From assembly GCF_014252395.1 (NCBI RefSeq), contig NZ_CP059219.1:512936-576935 (forward strand): a DNA stretch of 64,000 nt, written 5' to 3'. The notes beneath the pieces were generated by a model, which saw only the letters and a program-made list of their open reading frames with translations, was not told the origin of the DNA and did not search any database. This document shows positions 35,759-44,659 of this stretch, one piece after another; the stretch's first letter is position 1; the number at the start of each line of letters is the position of its first letter. Origin of the DNA: Blattabacterium cuenoti (GTDB lineage Bacteria; Bacteroidota; Bacteroidia; Flavobacteriales; Blattabacteriaceae). Both the position numbers and the translations under genes were made by a program.

Positions 35759-37875
35759 ATATTTTTTCTGTAATCCTTAATTACAGATTTTTCTATTAAT
35801 ACATCTCCTAATTTTTCTAACGTATTTTTTCTTAATAAAGTATTTAATGATTCTATTTCAGAAGAAATAGAATCAGGTTTTTTATATATAGAAAAACGTT
35901 TTAATGGTTTTATAAAAAAGATTCCTTTTTTACCTAAAATAGGTTTAGAAGTTTTATATAGATTTGAAGAAAAAGCAGATCCTACTACTTTTGGTTCTTT
36001 TTTATCATCAATCATTAAATTATAAAAATTAATTTTACAATATTTATTTATTTTTTTAGAAAAATAAAAAGCTATTTCTTCTAAACTTTTTTTAAAAAAA
36101 GAATTAGATAATATTTTATTGATTTTATTATCAACTATTAAAGGTATTATTTCATTTTTTATTTTTTCAATAGGAATACCATTTTTTTGAATTTTAGATA
36201 AATATACCATAATATAATCTTTATTTGAAGTATGAAAAATATTGGTATCTCCTATTTTTCTATTTTTTTCAAAAGACCAATTAATTATTTTTTTATCTAA
36301 TTCAGTATTTAATCCATTAATAATAGATTGATTATTTTTTACCTCTTCTAAAAAAATAGTTTCATATTTATTTTTTCTTGCATTATTAATTAATGTATTT
36401 AAATTAGAGTTCTTATTATTTTTGAAGAAAGACATTACTTTTTCATGAAAAATATTTTTTGTTTTTTTTGAAGGAATAAGTGTTTTTATTATCATGGCAA
36501 ATTGATAAGCTATTTTTGGATTTTTCTTTTCATCTATTCTAATAATATGATATCCAAATTTAGTTTCTGTTAAACCTATTTTTCCTTTTTTATTTTCTGA
36601 AGAAAATATATCAAATGAACCTATAAGATTTTTTCCTTCATATTTAATCCACCCTAAACTACCATTATTTTTTTTTGCATTTATAAAATCATCTGATTTT
36701 TTCTTTACTAGATAATTAAATTGATCAGGATTTTTTTTAACAAAATTATATAGATTTTTAGCTATTTTTTCTGCTTCTTTTTTAGTTCTTTTGTTAAAAG
36801 AATGAATAGCTTCTTTATGAGAAATTAAAATATGACTAGATAAAACAGAATCAAATAACTTTTTTTTTCTAGTTAATTTTCCTATAACATAAATATTATT
36901 ATCTTTTATAGGACCAAACATACTTCCAATTTTATTATTTTTTTCTACAAAAAATTGTAATATAGGAGGTAATTGTTTTTTTAAATAAAAATTATAATCA
37001 AAAGGTTTTTCTGATTGATTAGAAACAATAATGGAATCATGATCATTAGAATTTTTAAATTCTTTAAATAATTTTTTTATTTTATTATTCATTTTTTTTT
37101 CATCATCTAATGATGGTGAAGAATTAAAAATAATAAAACTAAGATTTCTTAAATTTATTTTTTTATAAAGAAATTTATTTTTATTTATCCAATTAAAAAT
37201 ATCAATATTTTTAATTGGATAAATATTATATTTTTTTTCTATTTCTGAGTAAGGAATAAAAACATAATCAATAATAGAAAATAAATTTTTATTTATTTGA
37301 TTTAATTTTGCTTCTATTAATGATGTATTTAATCCATACATTAACATTTCTATATATTTTTTTGCAATAATTCTTTTTTTTATATTATTTTTTTCATATA
37401 ACCACATATTTTTTTCTTCTTTTATTTCAGGAGTTTTATTTACATATTTCTTATTTAATTTTTTTAAATATAATTTAAATTTTTCAATATCCATATCACC
37501 TTTAATATCTTGAAAATCAGTTATATGACTGTATATAGATTGTTTTTTTATAGCTTTCCAAAAATCTTTTTTTGTACTTTTAATTCCTAATTTTATAGCT
37601 TGTTGATTTAATACTTTTTCATGAACTAATAATTTCCAAACATCATTTTTTAATAAATAATCTGGTTCAGATTCACGAAATTTTTTTAAAAATTGAAAAG
37701 ATTCAATATATTCTTTTAAAGAAATATGATCATTATTTACTTTTCCAATAATATTGGAATTTTTAGAAAAACATTTTAATAAAATACTAGGATCTAGTAT
37801 AAAAAATATTAAAAAAATACTTATAAATAAAAAAATTAACCATGTATTTTTTCTTATTTTTTCTAAAAAACTCAT
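35755..37875 (-). CDS. ppiD: Peptidyl-prolyl isomerase, SurA/PpiD type
   Basis: Membrane-anchored periplasmic chaperone with parvulin domain. One N-terminal membrane helix (about 12-33), a SurA-like N domain (GKVNDDHISLKEYIESF, about 42-60), then a parvulin domain (about 345-455: SHILISHKEA, GSLGWIKYEG, FGYHIIRIDEKK). Length is 706 aa, as for PpiD of Bacteroidetes. It overlaps the CNNM/CorC gene by 4 bases and shares its operon with lptC. Probable role: folding of outer-membrane proteins on the way to BamA. Confidence 0.86.
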   Translation of the reverse strand: MSFLEKIRKNTWLIFLFISIFLIFFILDPSILLKCFSKNSNIIGKVNNDHISLKEYIESFQFLKKFRESEPDYLLKNDVWKLLVHEKVLNQQAIKLGIKSTKKDFWKAIKKQSIYSHITDFQDIKGDMDIEKFKLYLKKLNKKYVNKTPEIKEEKNMWLYEKNNIKKRIIAKKYIEMLMYGLNTSLIEAKLNQINKNLFSIIDYVFIPYSEIEKKYNIYPIKNIDIFNWINKNKFLYKKINLRNLSFIIFNSSPSLDDEKKMNNKIKKLFKEFKNSNDHDSIIVSNQSEKPFDYNFYLKKQLPPILQFFVEKNNKIGSMFGPIKDNNIYVIGKLTRKKKLFDSVLSSHILISHKEAIHSFNKRTKKEAEKIAKNLYNFVKKNPDQFNYLVKKKSDDFINAKKNNGSLGWIKYEGKNLIGSFDIFSSENKKGKIGLTETKFGYHIIRIDEKKNPKIAYQFAMIIKTLIPSKKTKNIFHEKVMSFFKNNKNSNLNTLINNARKNKYETIFLEEVKNNQSIINGLNTELDKKIINWSFEKNRKIGDTNIFHTSNKDYIMVYLSKIQKNGIPIEKIKNEIIPLIVDNKINKILSNSFFKKSLEEIAFYFSKKINKYCKINFYNLMIDDKKEPKVVGSAFSSNLYKTSKPILGKKGIFFIKPLKRFSIYKKPDSISSEIESLNTLLRKNTLEKLGDVLIEKSVIKDYRKNI

Positions 37876-39140
37876 TTTTTAAAATTTTTTTGAAGAAAAA
37901 CCTCTTCTATTTTATTTTTAGATACTTTTTTTATTTCAATAAAAAAATTATTATTAATAATAATTTTTTCTCCATATTTTGGAATGTTACCTGTATAAGT
38001 AACAATTAATCCTCCTAAAGTTTCATATTTTTCTGATTCAGGAAGATCCAAATTATATTTAGCATTAATAAAATCAATTTCTAAACGTGCAGAAAATAAA
38101 AATTTTTGATTATTCAATTTTTTATCTAATAAAAAAATTTCATCATGTTCATCTTTTATATCTCCAATAAATTCTTCTAAAATATCTTCTATAGTTATCA
38201 TTCCTGCTGTACCTCCATATTCATCTAAAACTATAGCTATACTTATTTTTTTTTTTATTAAAAGATCCATTATTTCTCTTACAGGAGTAGTAACATAAAC
38301 TAATTCTACAGATCTAATAATAGATTCAATATTTTTAGGTTTTTTTAAAAGTTCTAAATAATGAATATATCCTACAATATTATCTATATTATTTTTATAA
38401 ATAACAATTTTAGATAATCCACTTTCTGTAAAAAGATTACAAATATGATCCATAGAAGTAATATTAGAAGATATTATTTCTTTTCTAGGTACCATACATT
38501 CTCTAGCTTTTTTTTCAGAAAAATCTAAAGCTTTATGAAAAATTTCAATTTTAGACTCTACAAAACCTTTTTCTTGAATTCCATTTTCAATATTTTCTGA
38601 TAAAAAATAAATTAAATCTTCTTTATCAAAATTTTTTTTTTGATCATTATCTTTTTCTCCTAAAATTTTTAAAAAAAAATTAGAAATCCAAATAATAAAA
38701 TTTGTTATTGGATAAAAAACTTTATATATAATATATATAGGAATAATAAACAAATTTAATAATTCGTTTGAATATACACTAAATATCATTTTAGGAATAA
38801 ATTCTCCTATAATTAAAATAATAGCAGTAGAAAATATTGTTTCTAAAAAAAAAATCCATAAAGAATTATTTTCTAATAACTCTTTTGGAATAATATAAAA
38901 AAATAATTTTTCCATATAAATACCATATATAACTAAAGATATAGTATTACCTATCAACATTGTTGTTATAAATTTTTTAGGTTGACTAATACTTTTAGAA
39001 AGAAGTTTAGATCGAAATGATCCTTTTTTTTTCTCTAATTCTATTTGAAATAAACTAGAAGATATTAAAGCCATCTCTATACCAGAGAAAAAAGCGGATA
39101 TAAGTATAGTAATAAAAATTATACTAATATAAAAAATCAT
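37872..39140 (-). CDS. CNNM/CorC-family membrane protein (DUF21 plus CBS pair)
   Basis: The 422-aa protein has a DUF21/CNNM membrane domain (about 1-180, with FSGIEMALISSSLFQIELE near residue 19), a CBS-domain pair (about 205-330, with VVLDEYGGTAGMITIEDILEEFIGDI) and a CorC/HlyC C-terminal domain. Related proteins export Mg2+ or Na+; in Flavobacteria one paralogue is GldE, but the lptC neighbour suggests this is the other, non-gliding one. It lies 2 bases downstream of lptC. Confidence 0.85.
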   Translation of the reverse strand: MIFYISIIFITILISAFFSGIEMALISSSLFQIELEKKKGSFRSKLLSKSISQPKKFITTMLIGNTISLVIYGIYMEKLFFYIIPKELLENNSLWIFFLETIFSTAIILIIGEFIPKMIFSVYSNELLNLFIIPIYIIYKVFYPITNFIIWISNFFLKILGEKDNDQKKNFDKEDLIYFLSENIENGIQEKGFVESKIEIFHKALDFSEKKARECMVPRKEIISSNITSMDHICNLFTESGLSKIVIYKNNIDNIVGYIHYLELLKKPKNIESIIRSVELVYVTTPVREIMDLLIKKKISIAIVLDEYGGTAGMITIEDILEEFIGDIKDEHDEIFLLDKKLNNQKFLFSARLEIDFINAKYNLDLPESEKYETLGGLIVTYTGNIPKYGEKIIINNNFFIEIKKVSKNKIEEVFLQKNFKK

Positions 39141-39142
39141 AT

Positions 39143-39649
39143 TTACATAGATAAAGTTCCACTAATATTTTTTAATATAATTTTTTTTAAATCATCCGAT
39201 GCTTCTATTCCATTTACTGCATGTAATATAGTACCATCAGAATTAGATATCATTGTATATTTTCCATTAAATATTTTTTTTTTTTTTCTATCCCAAAATA
39301 TTTCATCAGTTTTTAAAAAAAATCCTTTTGAATTTTTTATTTTAATATTTCCTTTAATATGATAAAAATTTTTTTCAATTGATTTAACCCAATTAGCACT
39401 AAGAAAAGTAATAGTTTTATTATAAATAAATAAATCTAATCCATATGGGAATATGGTATAAACAGTATATTCTTTAATAAGAGGTGAATAAATAAAAAAT
39501 TTTAATAATCCTTTTTCTTTATACAAAATACTTGTTTTGAAAAAAATTTTTTTTGGAATTTCTTTTTTATTTTTATCAATTTTTTTTTCTTCTTCACAAG
39601 AAAAAAAAATTAATAAAAAAAATAAAAAAATTAATTTTTTATTACTTAT
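39143..39649 (-). CDS. lptC: LptC-like LPS export lipoprotein, non-ATG start
   Basis: Periplasmic bridge component of LPS transport. The reading frame is open from about 39652 and encodes a lipoprotein signal peptide: two lysines, the hydrophobic stretch LIFLFFLLIFFS, then the lipobox cysteine (codon at 39596-39598) and acidic residues. The mature part has IFPYGL, LSANWVKSIEKNFYHIKGNI and TDEIFWDRKKKKIF, which match LptC of Flavobacteria. No ATG, GTG or TTG precedes the lipobox before the in-frame stop, so start is probably an ATA or ATT near 39649. A TTG at 39526 would delete the signal. Predicted length about 168 aa, normal for the family. Confidence 0.75.
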   Translation of the reverse strand: MSNKKLIFLFFLLIFFSCEEEKKIDKNKKEIPKKIFFKTSILYKEKGLLKFFIYSPLIKEYTVYTIFPYGLDLFIYNKTITFLSANWVKSIEKNFYHIKGNIKIKNSKGFFLKTDEIFWDRKKKKIFNGKYTMISNSDGTILHAVNGIEASDDLKKIILKNISGTLSM

Positions 39650-39654
39650 TATTG

Positions 39655-39662
39655 TATTTTTG
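39655..39662 (+). promoter_or_regulatory. Candidate -7 element for tRNA-Phe
   Basis: TATTTTTG matches TAnnTTTG and ends 14 bases before the 5' end of tRNA-Phe, a fitting distance for a tRNA promoter. The gene to its left (lptC) is divergent, so a promoter must lie here or inside lptC. Confidence 0.45.
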
Positions 39663-39676
39663 TTTTATTTTTTTTT

Positions 39677-39749
39677 GGTATCTTAGCTCAGTTGGTAGAG
39701 CAAAGGACTGAAAATCCTTGTGTCCCCGGTTCGATTCCGGGAGATACCA
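39677..39749 (+). tRNA. tRNA-Phe (anticodon GAA)
   Basis: Acceptor arms GGTATCT and AGATACC pair perfectly, followed by discriminator A. The D arm AGCTCAGTTGGTAGAGC is canonical. Anticodon stem AGGA/TCCT encloses the loop around GAA, for UUU/UUC. The T arm CCCCGGTTCGATTCCGGG is canonical. CCA is not encoded. It is convergent with ompH, whose stop codon begins one base after the tRNA. Confidence 0.98.
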
Positions 39750-39750
39750 T

Positions 39751-40248
39751 TTAATGTAAGCCTAATTCTTTTTTTACTTTTTCAGTAATATCTTCTCCTT
39801 TATTAACTAAAACTCCTTTTCCAAGACTGCAATCATCAACTCTCATAATTTTTTTATCTTTATCTAAAACTTTATTGATAGCATTTTCTATTTTTTTATA
39901 TATTGGATTTAACAATTTATTTTGTTTTTTAATTAAATCATCTGATGCTGTTTTTTGATATGCATGAGCTTTTATTTGCAAAAGTTCTAATTCTTTTTTA
40001 AGCATTGTATTTTTATTTTTTTGATATTTTTCTGCTTTTTTATGAAATTCTTTTGCTAATTTTTCTAAATTATTTTCATGAATTTTACTCATTCTATTTA
40101 ATTCCTTTTGAACAATAGAGAATTCTGGCATTTTTTCTATAAGAGCCATACTATTTAAACAAACTATTTTTTGAAAACATTCTTTAGAATATGAAGAAAT
40201 GCTAAATAGTAAAAATAATAAAAAGTATAGTATTGTATTTTTTTTCAT
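39751..40248 (-). CDS. skp: OmpH/Skp-family periplasmic chaperone
   Basis: The 165-aa protein has a clear signal peptide (MKKNTILYFLLFLLFSISSYS) and then a long lysine/glutamate-rich coiled coil (about 50-120) framed by IVCLNSMALIEKMPEF and a compact C-terminal segment. This fits Skp/OmpH, which carries unfolded outer-membrane proteins to BamA. It lies directly downstream of bamA, as in many bacteria. A run of 14 T (40263-40276) sits in the gap between them. Confidence 0.88.
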   Translation of the reverse strand: MKKNTILYFLLFLLFSISSYSKECFQKIVCLNSMALIEKMPEFSIVQKELNRMSKIHENNLEKLAKEFHKKAEKYQKNKNTMLKKELELLQIKAHAYQKTASDDLIKKQNKLLNPIYKKIENAINKVLDKDKKIMRVDDCSLGKGVLVNKGEDITEKVKKELGLH

Positions 40249-40286
40249 AATAATTTTTTATATTTTTTTTTTTTTTGTACAATAGA

Positions 40287-42914
40287 TTATAAATCTTTTC
40301 CTATAAGAAAATGTATTTTCCATTTTGATTTTAATGTATTTAATGAACTTATATCAATATTTATAGGATACCCAAAATCTATTCCTACAAATCCTATTGG
40401 AGTCCAAAAAAAACGAAATCCAAATCCACAAGATTTATTAATTATAAAAGGATTAAATTCTTTATAAGAATTACTTATATTTCCTCCTTCCATAAAAAGA
40501 GTTGTCCACATTTTTAAATGTGAAAAATTCTTAATTAAATAACGCATTTCTAAAATCAATTTATCATAAATAACTCCTATATTATTTTTATTAAAATAAT
40601 ATCCTCTCAAAGGTATATGGTTTTTATTTCCCAATTTTAAACCAAATAGATTATTTTGTACACCTCCCATATAAAATTTTTGAAATGAAAATAATTCTTT
40701 TGAATCATCATATTGTCCTAAATATCCAAATTCCCCTCCTATTTTTAGGACTATATTATTTATAATTTTTTTATACCAAGAAGATACTATTTGAAATTTA
40801 AAAAATTCTATCCATTCCATATTCTTCTTTTTATTAAAAATGAAATACGGAAAAGTAAATTTACTACTAAATTCTATTTTAGATCCTTGAAATGGAAAAA
40901 TAACATCTGGTTTAGTATCAATTCTTTGTAATAAAAATAAAAAACTTAATTCTTTGAATTTAAAATTATGATAAAAATTAGAAAAAATTTCTTTCTTATA
41001 AAGAAATTTTTCATAATCCATAGATACTCTAATTTTAGAATAAGGATCTATAAAAGTTAAAAAACTTTCCAAATCAATAGAAGTTAATACTTTTTCTAAA
41101 TATTGTTTTTTATTTTTATCATATAAAATTTTATATTTATTTTGTAAAGGAAATATTTCTTCATTTTTCATTATATTTATGGAATAATCACTTTTTAAAG
41201 TAATAGAAATAGGATTGATTATATTTACATAAGGTTCTGTAAATGAAAATCCATAAGATTTAAAATCTTTTCCTAATTGATGAAAAATTATTAATTTTTG
41301 TCCTTCTCCTTGTGGAATAGGATTCCATAAATTCCACTTAAAAAAATTTCCAACAGAAAAATTATTAAAATTTAATTTAAAACTTCCAATAATTTTTTTT
41401 ATATCCTTACTACCTAAACCTCCATGAAATTGAAATATATTGGAATTTTTTTCTACAACATTCCATACTATATCAATAGTGTTATTTTTTTTAGACCTTA
41501 TTTTAAAAAAAATTTTTTCAAATAAATTTAAATTTTCTAAACGAGTATAACTATATTTTATTTTTTTAGGAGAAAAAAGATCTCCTGTATAAGTATCTAA
41601 TTCTCTTTTAATTATATAATCTTTAGTTATTTTATTTCCTGATATTTCTACCTTATTTATATATATAGGATTATTTTCTTCTATTTTAATTTCTAAATGA
41701 ATTTTATTATCCTCTACTTTTTTTTCCAAAAAAATTATATTAACAAATAAATGACCTATATCTAAATAAGCATAAATCATACTAGAAGAAAAAGAAGCAT
41801 CTAAAATATTTTTTTTAATTTCATTTTTATTATATATATCTCCTTCTTTATAGAAAAGAATTTTTTTTAAAAAATCTGTTTTTAATTTTTTATTTCCTAC
41901 AATAGAAATATTTCCTATATAATATTTTTTACCTTCAACTAATTTTACTTTTATTTCATAATTTCCTGAATTATTTATAGATACAGAATCTAAAAATACT
42001 TCTATATCTCTATATCCTAAGGATTTATATTTATTTTTAATATTTTTTAAGTTATTTTCTATATTTTCTTGAATAAATAGATGAATAGGTTTTTCTATTA
42101 TTGGAATATAATAATTTCTTTTAAATTCAGTCATTATTTTAAATAAATCTTTGTCACTAATTATTTTATTTCCATAAAATAAAATCTTTTCTATCTGTAT
42201 TTTTTTTCCTTTATTAACATATATATATAATATATTTTTATTATTATTACTCTTTATTTCACTTTCTATACATATCTCATTATATCCTCTTTTTTTGTAA
42301 TATGTTTTAATATCATTTTTTATAGTTTGAATCAAATTTTCTGAGATTTTATCTCCATATTTAATATTTTTTATACTTGTAAATTTATTCTTTTCAATTC
42401 CTTTTATTTCTACTCCATGTAATTCTATTAAATCTTCTAATTCAAAAAATAAATTAATTTCATTTTTAGATAAATGTTTTTTATACACAGATATATTATG
42501 AAAAAGATTACTTTTCCATAATTTTTTAACAATTCTACCTATTTTTATCCCATAAATATCAATAATATCTCCAACATAAATACCAGATAAATTAGAGATA
42601 AAAATATTGTCATATTTTGTTTTTCCAATGATATTAATATTTTTTACAATTAAATTTGAATTATTATTTTCATTTTTTTGTATGATATTAAATGAATTAT
42701 TATCTGTATTATTAAATGGATTATTATCTGTATTAAATGGATTATTATCTGTATTAAATGGATTATTATCTGTATTAAATGGATTACTATCGGTAATAAA
42801 TAAATTATTATCGGTAGTAAATAAATTATTATCGGTAGTAAATGGATTATTTGTAAATGAATAAACTAATTGTAATATTATTAAATAAATAATATTTTTT
42901 AAAAAAATTTTCAT
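40287..42914 (-). CDS. bamA: Outer-membrane assembly factor BamA (Omp85) with N-terminal repeat insert
   Basis: Inserts beta-barrel proteins into the outer membrane. I chose the ATG at 42914 because MKIFLKNIIYLIILQLVYS is a signal peptide, 7 bases after uppS; the frame is open further upstream inside uppS. After the signal come about seven Asn/Asp-rich heptads of the type TDNNPFN (about 20-75), then POTRA domains (about 85-450) and the C-terminal barrel with the conserved FRFFWTPIGFVGIDFGYP region. Length is 875 aa. The heptad insert is not a usual part of BamA. Confidence 0.93.
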   Translation of the reverse strand: MKIFLKNIIYLIILQLVYSFTNNPFTTDNNLFTTDNNLFITDSNPFNTDNNPFNTDNNPFNTDNNPFNNTDNNSFNIIQKNENNNSNLIVKNINIIGKTKYDNIFISNLSGIYVGDIIDIYGIKIGRIVKKLWKSNLFHNISVYKKHLSKNEINLFFELEDLIELHGVEIKGIEKNKFTSIKNIKYGDKISENLIQTIKNDIKTYYKKRGYNEICIESEIKSNNNKNILYIYVNKGKKIQIEKILFYGNKIISDKDLFKIMTEFKRNYYIPIIEKPIHLFIQENIENNLKNIKNKYKSLGYRDIEVFLDSVSINNSGNYEIKVKLVEGKKYYIGNISIVGNKKLKTDFLKKILFYKEGDIYNKNEIKKNILDASFSSSMIYAYLDIGHLFVNIIFLEKKVEDNKIHLEIKIEENNPIYINKVEISGNKITKDYIIKRELDTYTGDLFSPKKIKYSYTRLENLNLFEKIFFKIRSKKNNTIDIVWNVVEKNSNIFQFHGGLGSKDIKKIIGSFKLNFNNFSVGNFFKWNLWNPIPQGEGQKLIIFHQLGKDFKSYGFSFTEPYVNIINPISITLKSDYSINIMKNEEIFPLQNKYKILYDKNKKQYLEKVLTSIDLESFLTFIDPYSKIRVSMDYEKFLYKKEIFSNFYHNFKFKELSFLFLLQRIDTKPDVIFPFQGSKIEFSSKFTFPYFIFNKKKNMEWIEFFKFQIVSSWYKKIINNIVLKIGGEFGYLGQYDDSKELFSFQKFYMGGVQNNLFGLKLGNKNHIPLRGYYFNKNNIGVIYDKLILEMRYLIKNFSHLKMWTTLFMEGGNISNSYKEFNPFIINKSCGFGFRFFWTPIGFVGIDFGYPINIDISSLNTLKSKWKIHFLIGKDL
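42690..42854. repeat. 21-bp tandem repeat within bamA
   Basis: About 7.5 head-to-tail copies of a 21-bp unit, plus-strand form AAATGGATTATTATCTGTAT+T. Copies at 42714-42734, 42735-42755 and 42756-42776 are identical. Those at 42777, 42798 and 42819 differ at a few positions, and the copy at 42690-42713 has three extra bases. The unit length is a multiple of three, so copy-number change keeps the bamA frame. Confidence 0.95.
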
Positions 42915-42921
42915 GTATACA

Positions 42922-43653
42922 TTATTCAATATTTCCAAAACGCCGTTTTCTTTTTTGATAATTAATAATAGCTTCGAAAAAATCTTTTTTTCTAAAATCT
43001 GGCCATAAAATATTTGTAAAATATAATTCTGCATAAGCAGATTGCCAAAGTAAAAAATTACTTATTCTATATTCTCCACTAGTTCTTATAATTAAATCAA
43101 CATCTGGTAAATCTTTAGTATATAAATGATTTTTAAAAAAAGAAAAATTTATATCTTTTAATGAAAAAGTCCCATTACATACTTTTTCAGCAATATTTTT
43201 TGTAGCTCTTAAAATTTCTTCTCTACCACTATAACTTAATGCTAAAATAAGAGTTCCAGATGTATTATTTTTTGTTTTTTTAACAAAAAATAATAATTCT
43301 TTTTGAATCATTTTAGAAAATCTTTCTATTTCTCCTATAGTTATAATTTTTATATTTTTTTCATGAATTTCTTCTAAATAATTTTTTGAATTTGTATAAA
43401 ATAAATACATTAAATTATCTATTTCTTTTTTTGGTCTATTCCAATTTTCAGAAGAAAATACATATAAAGTTATATAAGGTATTCCTAATTCTTTACATCC
43501 ATTTAAAGTCTCTTTAATAGATTTTATTGCTTTTTTATGACCAAATGTTCTTATTTTACCTCTTTTTTCAGCCCATCTTCCATTTCCATCCATAATAATA
43601 GCAACATGATGTGGAATATTTTTATAATCTATTTTTTCTAAAAAATTTTTCAT
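42922..43653 (-). CDS. uppS: Undecaprenyl diphosphate synthase
   Basis: Cis-prenyltransferase that makes the lipid carrier for peptidoglycan and surface sugars. The 243-aa protein shows VAIIMDGNGRWAEKRG (about 17-32, catalytic aspartate), TLYVFSSENWNRP (about 61) and the C-terminal DLIIRTSGEYRISNFLLWQ and LWPDF motifs. It sits between nadK and bamA, a common Bacteroidetes order. Confidence 0.96.
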   Translation of the reverse strand: MKNFLEKIDYKNIPHHVAIIMDGNGRWAEKRGKIRTFGHKKAIKSIKETLNGCKELGIPYITLYVFSSENWNRPKKEIDNLMYLFYTNSKNYLEEIHEKNIKIITIGEIERFSKMIQKELLFFVKKTKNNTSGTLILALSYSGREEILRATKNIAEKVCNGTFSLKDINFSFFKNHLYTKDLPDVDLIIRTSGEYRISNFLLWQSAYAELYFTNILWPDFRKKDFFEAIINYQKRKRRFGNIE

Positions 43654-43699
43654 AAAAAAACCATAAATATCTTTATAAAGATATAAATTAAATATTTTA

Positions 43700-44581
43700 C
43701 TAATTTCTTTGATCCATACCCCATAAAAGTTTTTCTCGTAAAGTCTTAAAATAAGTATTTTTTTTTTCTTGTAAAAGATATATATGAAAAGGAGCTTTTT
43801 TAATATATAATTCTTTTTCTTTATTAAAAGAGATAAGTCTGGTATCCATTGATAATAAATAAGATTTTACACGACTATGTATTTTTAAATGAACTTTTTT
43901 ATTATCTGATATGATTAATGGACGAGAAAATAAATTATGTGGCGATATTGGAGTTAGAACAAAATTTTTATTATCAGGACTAATAATAGGTCCTCCACAA
44001 CTTAAAGAATATCCCGTAGATCCAGTAGGAGTAGAAATAATTAATCCATCTGCCCAATAAGAAGTTAAAAATTCATTATCAATATAAGCATCTATAATAA
44101 TCATAGATACTGTTTCTTTTCTAAGAACTACAATTTCATTTAATGCAAAATTGAAAAATTGTTTATATTCTGAATTCGATTCTAGCCATAACAAACTTCT
44201 AGGCATTAAATGAAGTTTTTCATTAAATATTTGATCTATTTTTTGAATAAAAACATCTTTATTAAAAGATGCTAAAAATCCTAAATTACCTGTATTAACT
44301 CCTACTATAGGTATTCCAGAATCTCTAATTAAAGTAATAGCTGATAAAATAGTTCCATCTCCTCCAAAAGTAAACATTAAATTAAAATCTTTTGTTAATT
44401 CTTTATAATGAGAGAATATAGGAAAATTTAAATTTTTAAATTCTTCAAAAGAAGATAATACATTTAAAAATGATTTTTCAACATAAACTTCTATTGAATG
44501 ACTAAAAATATAGCCTATAAATTGACTTAAGTATGGAATATTTTTTTCAACAAGCTTTTGTCCATATAGCGCTATTTTCAT
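43700..44581 (-). CDS. nadK: NAD kinase
   Basis: Phosphorylates NAD to NADP. The 293-aa protein has the GGDGT motif in FTFGGDGTILSA (about 72), the NTGNLGFLA segment (about 98) and the glycine-rich TPTGSTGYSLSCGGP (about 182-196). It is probably the first gene of a minus-strand operon nadK-uppS-bamA-skp. Confidence 0.95.
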   Translation of the reverse strand: MKIALYGQKLVEKNIPYLSQFIGYIFSHSIEVYVEKSFLNVLSSFEEFKNLNFPIFSHYKELTKDFNLMFTFGGDGTILSAITLIRDSGIPIVGVNTGNLGFLASFNKDVFIQKIDQIFNEKLHLMPRSLLWLESNSEYKQFFNFALNEIVVLRKETVSMIIIDAYIDNEFLTSYWADGLIISTPTGSTGYSLSCGGPIISPDNKNFVLTPISPHNLFSRPLIISDNKKVHLKIHSRVKSYLLSMDTRLISFNKEKELYIKKAPFHIYLLQEKKNTYFKTLREKLLWGMDQRN

Positions 44582-44613
44582 TATTATTTTATTTTAATGA
44601 AAATATACGAATT

Positions 44614-44626
44614 ACATTAATAATGT
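44614..44626. promoter_or_regulatory. Short palindrome between nadK and the mevalonate kinase gene
   Basis: ACATTA-A-TAATGT is a perfect 13-base palindrome in the 78-base divergent intergenic region. It could be an operator. In DNA this A/T rich, short palindromes also arise by chance. Confidence 0.2.
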
Positions 44627-44640
44627 GTATAAATTTTTAT

Positions 44641-44648
44641 TAAATTTG
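44641..44648 (+). promoter_or_regulatory. Candidate -7 element for the mevalonate kinase gene
   Basis: TAAATTTG is an exact match to TAnnTTTG, ending 11 bases before the start codon. The resulting mRNA would have a very short leader. Confidence 0.4.
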
Positions 44649-44659
44649 TTATAAATAAA

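Noticed and set aside
42690-42854. Possible CRISPR-like array.
   Set aside because: The units are directly adjacent with no unique spacers, and they are in frame within bamA.
42607-42864. Plus-strand ORF of 85 codons with a repetitive leucine-rich product.
   Set aside because: It is the antisense reading of the bamA 21-bp repeat; the periodicity explains the open frame.
42915-43034. Longer bamA start inside uppS.
   Set aside because: The signal peptide begins at 42914; residues before it are the out-of-frame reading of uppS.
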